From contig NC_049990.1 in NCBI RefSeq assembly GCF_000003815.2, positions 16,896,085-16,960,084 of the forward strand: a stretch of DNA of 64,000 nt, read 5' to 3'. Shown one piece after another: positions 33,109 to 46,100 of this stretch. Within the stretch, counting starts at the first letter, position 1. The number at the start of each line of letters is the position of its first letter. The notes below the pieces were generated by a model. That model had not been told where the DNA came from and searched no databases. It saw nothing but the letters and a program-made list of their open reading frames with translations. Both the position numbers and the translations under genes were made by a program. This DNA is from Branchiostoma floridae (lineage: Eukaryota > Chordata > Leptocardii > Amphioxiformes > Branchiostomatidae).

Positions 33109-35424
33109 GCTTCTGTCTCACAGGGCAAAGTACACTCTTCAGACTCTACGTGGGAAAACACATGCTATGTTCCCTTTCAAACACCAACAACGCTTCTCAG
33201 CGAGACATGAATTATGCAGATTCACCAGAAGATGTAAGATTTTTTACGAGCTTGGCAAAACGTCCTTACCTTGCTTAGTTGTCCAAGTCCGCTGGAATCC
33301 GTCCGACCCTGTTCACTGTTCCGTCGACCTTTGTGCTCCAAAGGACCCCCCCCCCCCCCGTTTTATCGTCAGTGATCATCAACAAGGCATAGGTTACCTA
33401 TGGAACGCCCTTTACAGAGTTGAACCCAGTACTAGCCTATTAATTCTACTCCTTCTACTTCTATAACTACTATTACTACTACTACTGTTGCTACTACTAC
33501 TACTACATATTAACATTGATAGTGGTATATTGCTATTTTACCTATCATGTAGTAAGTATGGAAAAATTACACTTCACTGTAGATTTTGGTAGTTACGGTA
33601 GGCCATGTTGAATCGACTATATGCATGGTGCGGATGCCTGCCGCGTGCACCTGTATATTTTTGCCTGTTATCAGAAGCATACGGGATCTATCGCGTGGTA
33701 CCTTCTATATAATTTATTTGCATAAGAAAACGATTTTTGGTGTCCAATTTAAACATCTAGAATAACTGGACGCGCGGTCACTTTTGACGTTTGCGTCTAT
33801 AAGAAAGGAAAATAAGGCAGGACAACTACACTTTTCATGTCAATACTTGATGTTTTTAGGATTTCAGTTGTATTTGTAAACTAGCCCGCCAATTCAGCCT
33901 AAGAGCTGCCATCGAAGGCCTTTTTTTACGAACCTGTCATCATCCTCATCATCTTTGGTTTTCTATTGCATGGTGCTTTCCTGTGCTTATTTTATCTTGC
34001 ACAAGCAGTGTATTATAAACCTGTGTTTGTAAGGACAAGTTAGACGACATAGGTTAAGTGGCTCAAATGCTTTACTGTTGATCGACATTCTATAACGTAG
34101 ACTTATTGCGCTACATAGATAAAAGGAACAGTAGGATTGAGTAAAAACCTCTTTTTGACGTTTAAACAGAAATGAAGTTTTGGACAATCAGATCGTTTAT
34201 TCTCGTATCTTATACAAAAAACCTTGACTTTCAAAAAGTCCTAACATTTTCAAGGATAGTACACATGAAAGGATTGTTTCCAGCCTAAAATTTTCTAAAT
34301 GCCTGTTTGCAATTCAGGTACGAAGGAACCAAGTTGGTTGTTGTCATTTTGTCACGTAGCAACGTATAAACGTAAACTAGATATGGCCATGTAAAAGACA
34401 GTTATGCAATTGTGTAAGCTTTAGGGCTGATATTAATATCAATATCAATAAACAATACTGCTCGAAGAGGTCCCAATGTGTAAATTTGCCTACACAAGCT
34501 GGCTTTAGCAAGACAATTATAAAATAAAAAAAATTCTTAAAACAATTTTTTATAGAAATCAAAAGCGTGCTCTACCACCAGTGCAGTACAGAATATTATA
34601 AGCACACCAATAAACATTTCTTTACTTCAAAAAGTTCCACCATCACAATCTTAACAATATTATCATTATATTAACAATAATAAATCAAATCATAACTTTT
34701 AATGTACATAAAATGCAATTACATTTCATTCATTGCCCATACAAAATCGCCATTTGTGTTGGTAAATGACATTGTGGAAAAACTAAACTTTTTTACTTAA
34801 CCAAAACTAAGTTTACAGCAGACGGGTCCATTCCGTGAACAAGGCTGACGGAGTCGGCTGAAAATTTGGGGTAGTTTAGTTTTTCCACAAATCTCCATTC
34901 TATGAAGTTTTGTAACCAAAATTGATCTCGATGAATAGTTACATCAGGTTTGTAGAAATTACTGGAGAACGATTCTTTATTCATAACCAACTACAGGACA
35001 AAACGCCACAGTCAACATTACATTCTTTGTGTACATAACCAGTAATGGCATTAAAGTACGTGAAAAAACTTAACCTTTTGGACCTTAAAGATAGAACAAG
35101 GCTTTATTCATAACCAACTACAAGACAAGACGTCAAAGCTTATGTTACAATCTTTGTGTATATAACCAATAATTGCCTTAATTTATGTGACAATATTCAC
35201 CTATTTGGACCTCATATATAGCAATTCTTTACTATGAGACGTCATTGGTAGGGGTGACAGTATATAGTAGTCATTATTGCCACATAGTGTGGAATAGTAT
35301 AAGTCATTAATGCCCCATAGAAGGTTAAAAGAATGCAAATGAAAGATTGTGATTGTGTGTTCAAGTTATGAATAAAGAACATCTTCACTACGCATCTTAC
35401 TCACTCCTCCATTGATTGATTGAT
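33109..35424. other. Intergenic upstream of the AADAC-like gene
   Basis: No gene recognised. Contains a run of 13 C near 33348, a short (TAC/ACT)n tract at 33460-33510 and a direct duplication (34976-35095 and 35100-35220, sharing ttcataaccaactacaggac, ctttgtgta and ataaccagtaatggc). The rest is A/T-rich. Confidence 0.6.
34970..35225 (+). repeat. Tandem duplication of about 125 bp
   Basis: Landmarks tttattcataaccaactaca, gacaa(a/g)acg, tctttgtgtatataacca and (t/g)gcattaaa / tgccttaat occur twice with about 20 percent difference by eye. Confidence 0.65.
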
Positions 35425-37076
35425 TCATTTATCGATGATTTCATACACATCGTTGCTCCAGGTCCCTCCCTCGCCTTCGGCACACCCGGTTGAAGGACCG
35501 TACTTACTGTAATTATCCGCAGCTGTTGCCGAAGAAAAGCATTGGCCACTATGCTGCACGGCGAAGACTTTGTAACCGCGATCTTTTGCCACTATGTAGC
35601 ATTTCATAATAGGGTCGAAGCGCGACGAGTAGGAACCGTCTAAACGATGATCTGTACCCTCCATGGACGGGATAGCTCGGTCAAAGCGATCTTCCCAACA
35701 GCCAAGTTTCTTCCACATCTTCGAGTAGTCTGAAGAATAAGAGACATCTGGTTACTTTTCTTTCATCGATGCAGATAGCGTATGGTGATGCTCGTACATG
35801 TATTAAATGTAATATTAGTTGCATATGCTTATGGGAGGGGGCACAATTTGGCTGTTACATATTCCCTCCTATTGGGCCCCTTGCCAAAAGGGATGTAGCC
35901 ATTCACCCAAAATTCAAGAGAACCATTCCTATTTCAAGAACAACAACAATGCAGGATTCTTTATTGCTGTGAAAATATTTCCCAATAGAATCTCGCGAGT
36001 TTTTTTATATGGAAACCACTTACGGCAAAATGATTAGTGCTGACAAGAGACATTGAAGAAATGACAGGTACTGAGAATTAGGATGATGATGTCATTGCAG
36101 AATTTCTAGCTTATCAAAAGTCGTTAAATCCCACTAATCAACCTAATTCTCTTCTCTAACTAAAAGCATCACACAATCAGTTATGTGTAGGGCTGCATTA
36201 CTCAAGTCAATGGTTATGAACTTTTGATGAAGACATTTTAGATACTGCACAAGCGTCATTAGGTGGTGTAATACCCCCCTCACATGTAGCGAAGATCGAT
36301 CGGACGGCGAGTCTGCGAGCTCCAAATTACGAGGAGGCATGACCTTGACGGGAAGGGGAGAACTCTGCCATTTCTTCGCAGCAGGGTCATACCTCCTCGT
36401 AATTTAGAGCTCGCAGACTCGTCGTCGATCGATTTTCGCTACATGTGAGGTGGGTATAAAGACTGATGCACACAAGATCCCACAGCTGGGCGGGCATCTC
36501 TGGTGATGCGAGATGCACTGTGTTATATTCTATACAAACTAAATTTAGTAACTTAAAGATAAAAATTGGAAATTAAAAACTTACCAGGAACTACTTGGAC
36601 TTCACACAGGGTCAGCACTCGGGAGTCTCCGGGAAGACGGACGCCCACATAGCGACCCTTCATGCCCTGACAGGAGACGGAAATGGCCGGCTGGCTCACG
36701 TTGATCTGAATGTCACCACCACACCTGGGGTTCATGGTCACCTGGGGGGAGTCCCCGATGTGGATGTTAAACGGGTTGAGTCGTTTAGCGCAACAGTCCT
36801 GGCGGTTGAAGATGACCACTCTGTAAATATTGGAGACAGTGGCAATGGCGTTTGAGTTTTATACTAGTTGTATGTTTGGATAAACGTTCCTGTGAAACAT
36901 TACATGATACTTGTAAACTTATTTAGACCCAAAGCCACTATCATTGCTAACAGTATGGGGATCTGCATCTTGAGCTTTTCATTTGCCTAGTATGTATTGA
37001 CCCATCCAAAAAATAGACTTATATGCATGGAGTTAATGAATTATAATGCTTATAGGCATTAAACACACACACACAC

Positions 37077-37131
<55 letters not shown>

Positions 37132-40100
37132 TATAAATATATATGTGTGTGTCTGTGTGTGTGTGAGTGTGTGTGTGTCACCGAAACAGACAATGTAGCG
37201 TGGAGAGTGGAATTAATTCTTTTGCATAATCTCTGAGATATGAACACACCTTCATATATACTTACCTACTAACCACATACAATTCCCCGAGATCCACCCA
37301 CCAGGCTGGATTAGCCTCTCCTTCTAGTACAGTATGTGTACAGGAACCAGAAGAGTAGTCGGTAGTGGTGATCCCGTCTACGGCAAGGCTGGCAGTCCCG
37401 CTGTGGTTGCTCGTTTGAAACGCTGTCTTCCCCAGGGCGACATTTGCACCTATCCAAGTCAGAGGTCCGTCATTGACACTGTCATTTTTTACATAGGTTT
37501 TCTATTCCTAACAGAGCTAACTATTTCTCATTGTTTAAGCCATACATCAAGTCACCTTATTGTCCCAGGACTATGATGCAAAAGTGTCGTTTGACAACAG
37601 AACTTAATTGACATTAGAAATACATTTCTTCACATATATTTTTTTTGATGCAGTTAGGACAGCTGTCACTTGACATCTTGGATATAGCAAACGCGTATAC
37701 AGGGTGCTTCCTTTTGCCGTGGACCTATCTTGGTCATGTTCACACGCTCACTATCAAACACGGAATTGGCCGCTGTCCTTTCATAAATAACAATCATCGC
37801 GCGTTCACCGATGCGACGTATGAGCTATTTAGTTTTGTAAATGTCTAATTCATTTAATTGAATTCTATTTCGTATAACCACGCGTTCTATTCGACAATTT
37901 GCCCCGTATCGGATAGAGCCACATTTTTTTTCACGTAGCGACAAATTTTGATTAGGTGTTACAAGAATCCAGATGGTGTCCTTATTCCACACAAGGCCCG
38001 TTCCACATCCTGAATATCCAAAACAGTCAGACCGAGCAAGAGCGTGCGTTCTGGATATACAGCTCAACACGGCCCGGTCCACATTCTGGATATCCAGAAT
38101 ACGGCCCGGCGTGTTCTTGATATTGCTATTAATTAATAATAATATTATCAGCACTTAACTATAATGTTTTGTTGAATGGCTAACGACTGTGACTTTATCC
38201 CATATTGACTAGCATTTGCTACATTATGACGCAAAAAAATGAGGAGCTGATACGTAAATAACATGTAAACATTAAAATATCATTATCGATCATTCGTTTA
38301 GTTCTGTAACACCAGGAGTTGAATAAACTTCTTCCTCAAACTCGTGCGGGGAGATACAAAGATGGCGGCCTTGACATGCAATATAGTTTCCACCCTTTTA
38401 AACGGAAATCTCCTCGCCCAAGTACACGTTCTAGATATATATACCTTTGATTATCAATTGTGTACCCTGCTCAGGGCTGTTCTGGATGGTCCTGGGCCGT
38501 ATCTGGGATAGAACACACGGACACAACACACACACGTTTCCTTTTGTGTGAAGTATATTTACACATGTGAATAAGGATGTCTCCTTTACCTGATAACAGC
38601 CCGTAGAAATTCAGTTCTGTGAGCCATGGCTGCCAACCCGAAGGGGTCTTAGTGACCACGAACCTCCAGTACCGCGCTGTTCCCTCGAAACCGCCGAACT
38701 CGCGCCGGCCAGCCCCTGTCTCCACGTCAGTAACGGTCACGACGTTTTCCCAGTCGTAAGGACTCCCAACCTGTGACTTCAGCAACTTGAATGCTGCAAC
38801 GTCATTGTCAGTGCCTCCGAAGCTGTTGACTTTGTTTTAATCAAAGAAACATAATTAAAACAAATAAATGGACAAAGACAATGCGACATCGTACTCAAGT
38901 CGTGTACAAACTATATTTATGCGGCTACTTATGCATTACATCTAGACGGGGTGTGGGTGGGGTCTAAAAGTTCCCTCGCCAACTTTGACGTCGTATAACT
39001 GCCGAACGAGGTGTGCCAAGACTACGACACTTAGTGCCTTTTCCTAAAATATTCCTGGCAACAATTCTTTGAATTTTTCTTTAGTTTTTCGCGTTGCCAT
39101 GACAACGGGTTTCTGACAGGCATATTCTACCAAATTTGATTTTAGTTCAAATAATGTGGTTTCAAGATTTATTCCTAGACCACACTTGTTTTTTAAAGCA
39201 ATAACATCCGATGTAATTTAATGTTACATTTATGATCAAATATTGATAATTTATGCTACTTCGATGACGCCATGGGTACTAAACCAGGTTGGCGGACAAT
39301 TTCATCAGCGGCGGTAAAATCAGGTTGTTTTTCCTCAAAATCCGTCAACATCACTTATTTCCTTGCAGAACACATTTTCAGTCCACTTCCATTGCGATTT
39401 GGGCTTATATGTAGGAAAACGTACTTTAGCTTGCCGTTTAAAAATAGCAGACGTATGATGTCATTTTCTGACGTCATTTTCTGACGTCAGCGCTGTCGCC
39501 ATTGGCAACAAAATATATGCCAGACTTAGATATCAATAAAATACGATTAATAGTCAAGTTTGTTGTTCGGAAATGTCCTATCTTGACGGCTTTAGCCCAA
39601 AAATGCATTATGACGTCATATTACTTTATGACGATACAAAAATTATAGGTCAAAGCACTTTACATCATCCCCTGCTTATTTGGTAATTGCAACCAATCCG
39701 TTTTAAAATTGCGAGGTGGGGGCCAAAAGAGCATTCGAATCTCCCAAATCCCGTTCTACATTCACTGCCAAAAATGTTTTTCTCTCATTTTGCTTACCCC
39801 ATGGACAATTCTTATATGAAGAAAATTATTCTTGCTGGAAGAAAATGTAGAATAAAATTCAAGCAAAACGAGAAACAAAACTTTTTTTAAACATTTTTAA
39901 AAGCCAACTGTTTTTCTATAATGCAGGAAACTTTTTTTAGAAATTCGTTTTTTTTTTTCTAACCAGATTCAACTCTTTCTTCCTGGAAGATAAATTTTCT
40001 GTGAGGAAGCAAAACAAGATAAACAAGAAAAAGCATTTTTGGAAATACAAGAAAACAAATCTCAATTTTTTTTTCAAAAACAAAAATTTGCTTCCCCCAT

Positions 40101-43100
40101 GGACAACCACATTTTTCTAAGATTTCTTGGGGCCAGAAAATTTTCAAGAAAAGAAAGCAAAAAGGACACACCTGCGATGCGGGTCAGAGTTGTCGGTACT
40201 TCGAGGTCCAGTACGATGTACCAGTTGTTGTGGTATCTTTCGGTGACCGCCCACCATGACGTTCTATCGTCCCCATCCAAAGCTGTTGCGGCGACGTATG
40301 TCACTCCTTTGTTGCTGCTCACATATGATGGCCCGGTAGAGTTTACAACCCATGACATCTTCTTTGTCAGCCAAACCCCTGGAGAGGAGGATGCAGAATC
40401 GTCACGCCAGATTTTTAATTACCCTTTTTTAAGATTGTGATTTAATCTACCTCTGTGAGGTTTAGTCCACTCATACCAAGAAGGACAATTTTCGGTAGTT
40501 TTACCGTTTCTAAACATACCGGAGGTGTGGCACTCCTCAAACACGGGAACTATTTAACATCATCGTAAATACTTAGGGTAGAATAGTTCCACCTCTAAGA
40601 ATCGCGGGCTCATATAGATGCCGCAAATATAGAGAAGGTACTTATGGTATGGTATTTAGACATGACTGTCAAGAATTTTGACAGAAAATTGCCCGTAAGA
40701 CTTTATCATTTCGATAGACCAATGAAAACGGTACTGGCTGTAAAGGGCATGGATGTAATCGTATTGTATTGTTTGTGTTTCGGCAACGATTGCGCGTCCG
40801 TCTGGGGTGTACCAACGGTGGTAACTACCTATATTTTCATGATTATGTGACGACGTCTATTTGTCACCGGCTCCCGTGTTGATTTAAACTCTGAATTGAA
40901 AAAGTCCGGGGGCCTCCACCGTGCCCCAATATAGCCCGGTAGCCACACGGTGTCCCACAGGACAAGGTAGAGTGGGGCCGCGTAGCACAGTGGTAGTGTA
41001 TTCGGCCCGTGACCGAGAGGTCGCCGGTTCGAATCCGCCTGCCGTGTTGCCGGTCTTGTGCCCCTGGGAAAGGCACTTTACACGACTTTCCTCACTTTAC
41101 TCAAGTGAAAAATGAGTCGTCCCTCGGATAGGACGTTAAATAGAGGTCCCGTGTATGGGGAGAGCTATACCCTATGCACGTTAAAGAACCCCCACACGTG
41201 CGATTGTGCGGTGTGCGTTGGTGCAAATCCTTCTGTCGGGAGTTGGTGATTCACTTCAAATCACCCGGATGGAGGCCTGGCGAACCTCTGTCTCGTATCA
41301 GCCACATGGTGAATTACATCATTCACCCGGACGGGAGACCTGGCGCATCCCCGTCTTGTAATTAGCCATACGAAAGGGTATGTCACCCCGTAAGGGGCGG
41401 TATAACCCCGTCGTGTGTAAACATGTGCGAACATGTTTGATCACGTCGACCGATGATGATGATGAGAGTTCTACCCTTTTTCAAATTCTGGCCGTAGCAA
41501 CACGGAACATGGGACAGGATATCATATTTATATATAATATTGTGGAAACATATAAAAAGTAATAAAATGTACCTAAGCAACCATTACCCTTAACAACGTG
41601 TGGAAAGTAATACAATGTACCTGAACAATCATTACTCTTGACAATGTGTGGAAAGTAGTAAAATGTACCTGAACAACCATTACTCTTGACAACGTGTGGA
41701 AAGTAATATAATTTACCTGAACAACCATCACCCTTGGCGAGCCCATCTCCTATATAACCAGGGTAACAGATACAAGTTGCGTTCAGCGCAGGGGCAGGAT
41801 TGTCTGAACAGGTGGCNNNNNNNNNNNNNNNNNNNNNNNNNNNNNNNNNNNNNNNNNNNNNNNNNNNNNNNNNNNNNNNNNNNNNNNNNNNNNNNNNNNN
41901 NNNNNNNNNNNNNNNNNNNNNNNNNNNNNNNNNNNNNNNNNNNNNNNNNNNNNNNNNNNNNNNNNNNNNNNNNNNNNNNNNNNNNNNNNNNNNNNNNNNN
42001 NNNNNNNNNNNNNNNNNNNNNNNNNNNNNNNNNNNNNNNNNNNNNNNNNNNNNNNNNNNNNNNNNNNNNNNNNNNNNNNNNNNNNNNNNNNNNNNNNNNN
42101 NNNNNNNNNNNNNNNNNNNNNNNNNNNNNNNNNNNNNNNNNNNNNNNNNNNNNNNNNNNNNNNNNNNNNNNNNNNNNNNNNNNNNNNNNNNNNNNNNNNN
42201 NNNNNNNNNNNNNNNNNNNNNNNNNNNNNNNNNNNNNNNNNNNNNNNNNNNNNNNNNNNNNNNNNNNNNNNNNNNNNNNNNNNNNNNNNNNNNNNNNNNN
42301 NNNNNNNNNNNNNNNNNNNNNNNNNNNNNNNNNNNNNNNNNNNNNNNNNNNNNNNNNNNNNNNNNNNNNNNNNNNNNNNNNNNNNNNNNNNNNNNNNNNN
42401 NNNNNNNNNNNNNNNNNNNNNNNNNNNNNNNNNNNNNNNNNNNNNNNNNNNNNNNNNNNNNNNNNNNNNNNNNNNNNNNNNNNNNNNNNNNNNNNNNNNN
42501 NNNNNAAGTGCCCCCAGGTTAGAAGCGGATTATCTTTGCAGATAGCCTTTGCGTCACATGAACTAGGCAAACTAGCCTCTACCAGGCTCTGAGGATCGGT
42601 GGTATGATTGTAAAACTTGGACAAATAGAGTCTACAGTACGACAGGGGAGTTAGCCGCCAGAGGAGTACTTTGCCTCACCGACGGTGATGTACAAAATGG
42701 CCAATAGGCTGGTGGACGTACCGACTGATAAGTATCTAATACCAGCTCAAAAAAGAACAAGAAACAGCCATGACTTCAAGTACCAGAGTTACCAAGCTAG
42801 GATTGATCTGTTAAAAAATTCGTATTTTCCCAGAACTATCGTAGAGTGGAACTTGTTATCACCAAGCACAGTAGGGGCATCTTCTCTGGATAGTTTTAAA
42901 GAACGCTTGCAGATAGATGTGCAGAAGTTAGGTGTGAAGGATCGTTTAGTGTAACATAAACAGCTGCTGCCGCACCGCGTGCCTGCGAAGCTGGTGTGTT
43001 ACGCCGAAGGGCGGTTATACCGGCTATATAGATAGAGTTTGGTAGAGGCTATAGAGAAGCAGGCATCCATGTCTATGGACAATCGAATGATGTCATTCAT

Positions 43101-46100
43101 TACAATGTTATTTCTATCGATTGGCCCCTGTAGTGCATAGTGGTACATGGGAGGAAGTTTCCTTGCTGTTTTATCAGCAGAGTACATTTTAGTATAGTAG
43201 AAGTTTATTTGCAAGTTCGTGCCCGAGGGCTAATTGCAAGTACATGGTATACACATAGTGACAATGGACAGTCATAAACAATATTTTAATCTAATACTAG
43301 TGTTGGCTATTTCTAAACGTCCCACATAGTAGCAGGGTTTGATAGCCCATCCGCTTTTGTGCGTGCTCGAGGCACGTCGTCGAACACGGGAACCCCATTT
43401 TACACACCTTCCGAACGACGGGCTCGGCCCTAACTGTGTGGCCCTTGCCAGTAATCAGCCGCGGTTTCACAGTTTTGCTACGGTCACATTTCCAAACCGG
43501 GGCCCGGCCGGGCTGCTTTTGTGAACGAAAAGTATAATGTAAAAGACAGCAAAACACACGGAACGCATAGATATATGCATGAGCTTAATGTGTGTGTATT
43601 CCTTGATAAACACTTTCTTTTTCGTTTTCATATAAACCCCAGCCAGGCCCCATTTTCGAAACATGACAGAAGCAGTACCAATTGATCAGACCCAGAAGCA
43701 CAAATGTACGGCTGCTGCATTGCACATACCAGTTCAGCTACAAGGACTGTGGCACTGTGGCAATAATATTAACCCGAGTGGATTCCGTTTGGACCCAAGA
43801 CGTACATTTTAAAGCGTCATTTGAACATTTTTGATCTGAAGAAAAGTTCATTGCGTGACTTTGTCAGTGAATATATATTTTATGTCTTCTATGTTTTTAC
43901 GAAGATAAGTACAATACTGTGGAAACTATAAAGAATGTCCATGTTCAGTCCGTCTGGGGTCCAAACAGACCCCAGCAAAATGTGTAGTTTAAAAAAAAAA
44001 CTTAACTACTTATCGTTACGGTATGACTACTAGACTTACCGTCTTTCAGAGGATAAAAAAATGTAAACCTAAATCCTCACAAAAAACTTCTGTGTCATCA
44101 CCATATAATATGGCCGTCATTTAGATAATAAGGGCGGTCATCTTAGATTTTGACCAATGACGTCTTAAAATATGAAATGCAAAAAATTTGCCTGTTAGAA
44201 TTCCGTTGCCATGGCAACCCCATAAATTATCAACTTACTTTACTAAAATTTTTGCTAACAATAGTTTGTTATAAATTCCCTAGTTTCGTAGCTTTAGCAC
44301 TAGCCGTATGCGATAAAAGACAGGTGGTCATTTTGATCTTTTGCATTAGTTATGATAATGAGTTCGAATTAGTAACACCTAAACATCTTAGATATTTCTC
44401 TTACATTGATGAAGATGAAAAACATTTTGTGCTGCGTTTGGACCCCACTTGGTCATTTTAGGGAATGTTTATTAAAGAGACAGTCTGATAACTACATACT
44501 AACCTTGCGGAACAGAGTTAAGGATCAAACTTGCCTGAACATCCAGTTTTACTGACGAGACCATCTCCTCTATATCCAGTGCTACAGGTACAAGTCGCGT
44601 CCATGGCAGGAGCGGGATTATCTTTGCAAGTAGCGTTGGCGTCACACGGGTTAGCTAAGCAGGCGTCAATGTCTAAAGAGAACAAGATAAACAAGAGTTC
44701 GGTACACAAAGGCACACAAACCGACCTTGTGCTTATGGATTGTGCTTATGGTTCCCCATCGCCGACTCATTCACAAACTTGAGCACTATGGCGTCAGGGG
44801 CAAACCTTTAGCCTGGATTCAGACCTTCCTAACTGATAGGACCCAACGGGTCGTACTAGAGGGGGGATGCTCCGACTCAGCTCCTGTAACTTCTGGTGTG
44901 CCACCGTCCTGGGGCTCATCCTTTTTCTTGCTTATATAAATGATCTACCAAACCACGCTTTTAATGCCAAGGTAAGGTTATTTGCAGACGACTGCATATT
45001 ACTGATGGCTGTGAAAGAGCCACAAAACTGTTTCAACCTACATCATGATATATACAGTATTTGTGATTGGGAAAGGACATGGCTCATGCAAATGCAAGTG
45101 TCAAGTCCTGTCCATCCCTTCATCAAGAAAGCCCATCAATCATAATTATACACTTCATGGTAATGCAATGACTAAGGTGGGTAAAGCTAAGTATCTTGGC
45201 ATAACCATTTCTGCCAACCTTTCCTGGAATTGTCACGTCGACAACATGACTCCCAAACTCAACAGGACTCTAGGATTACTACGCCGAAACCTGCGGATTG
45301 CTAGTGTTGGGGCGAAAGATGTAGCGTACAAGGCACTTGTAAGACCTTTACTAGAATTCAGTGCTTCGGTATGGGACCATCAAACTGCCGAACAGGTGAG
45401 TAGGGTGGAGGCCGTGCAACGTAGAGCTGCCAGGTACGTACTAAACAAATACCAACGCACAGCCTCTGTAACAGCAATGCCCCAAGACTTGGGATGGCAG
45501 CCACTCTCCCAACGCTATAAATGCCGGTAATGCACCCTGGTTTAAGGCCTTAAACAGGGGTACATGTATTACATTGTCAGGGATGGACCATGGTATAAGG
45601 CTTTAAACAGGGGTACATATATCACATTGTCAGGGGTGGACACTGGTATAAGGCCTTAAACAGCGGTACATGTATTACATTGTCAGTGATGGACCCCAGT
45701 ATATGGCCTTAAACAGGGGTACATGTATTGCATTGTCAGGGATGGACCCTTGTATAAGGCCTTATACAGGGGTACATGTATTTCATTGTCAGGGATGGAC
45801 CCTGGTATAAGGCCTTAAACAGAGGTACATGTATTACATTGTTAGGAATGGACCCTTGTATAAGGCCCAAAACAGAGGTACATGCATTACATTGTCAGGG
45901 ATAGACCCTGGTATAAAGCCTTAAACAGGGGTACATGTATTACATTGTCAGAAATGGACCCTGGTATAAGGCCCAAAACAGAGGTACATGTATTACATTG
46001 TCAGGGATGGACCCTGGTATAGGGCTTTAAACAGGGGTACATGTATTACATTGTCAGGGATGGACCCTGGTATAAAGCCTTAAACAGGGGTACATGCATT

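Noticed and set aside
34793-34990. 65-aa minus-strand frame upstream of the AADAC-like gene
   Set aside because: No recognisable motif, and it overlaps the start of a tandem duplication.
40975-41050. Candidate tRNA gene at the SINE head
   Set aside because: A and B boxes are present but the sequence continues into a SINE body shared with 14755-14885; no acceptor stem closure.
41728-42624. 298-aa open frames across 41.7-42.6 kb
   Set aside because: They consist mostly of X from the N gap; only the short EGF-like parts are supported.
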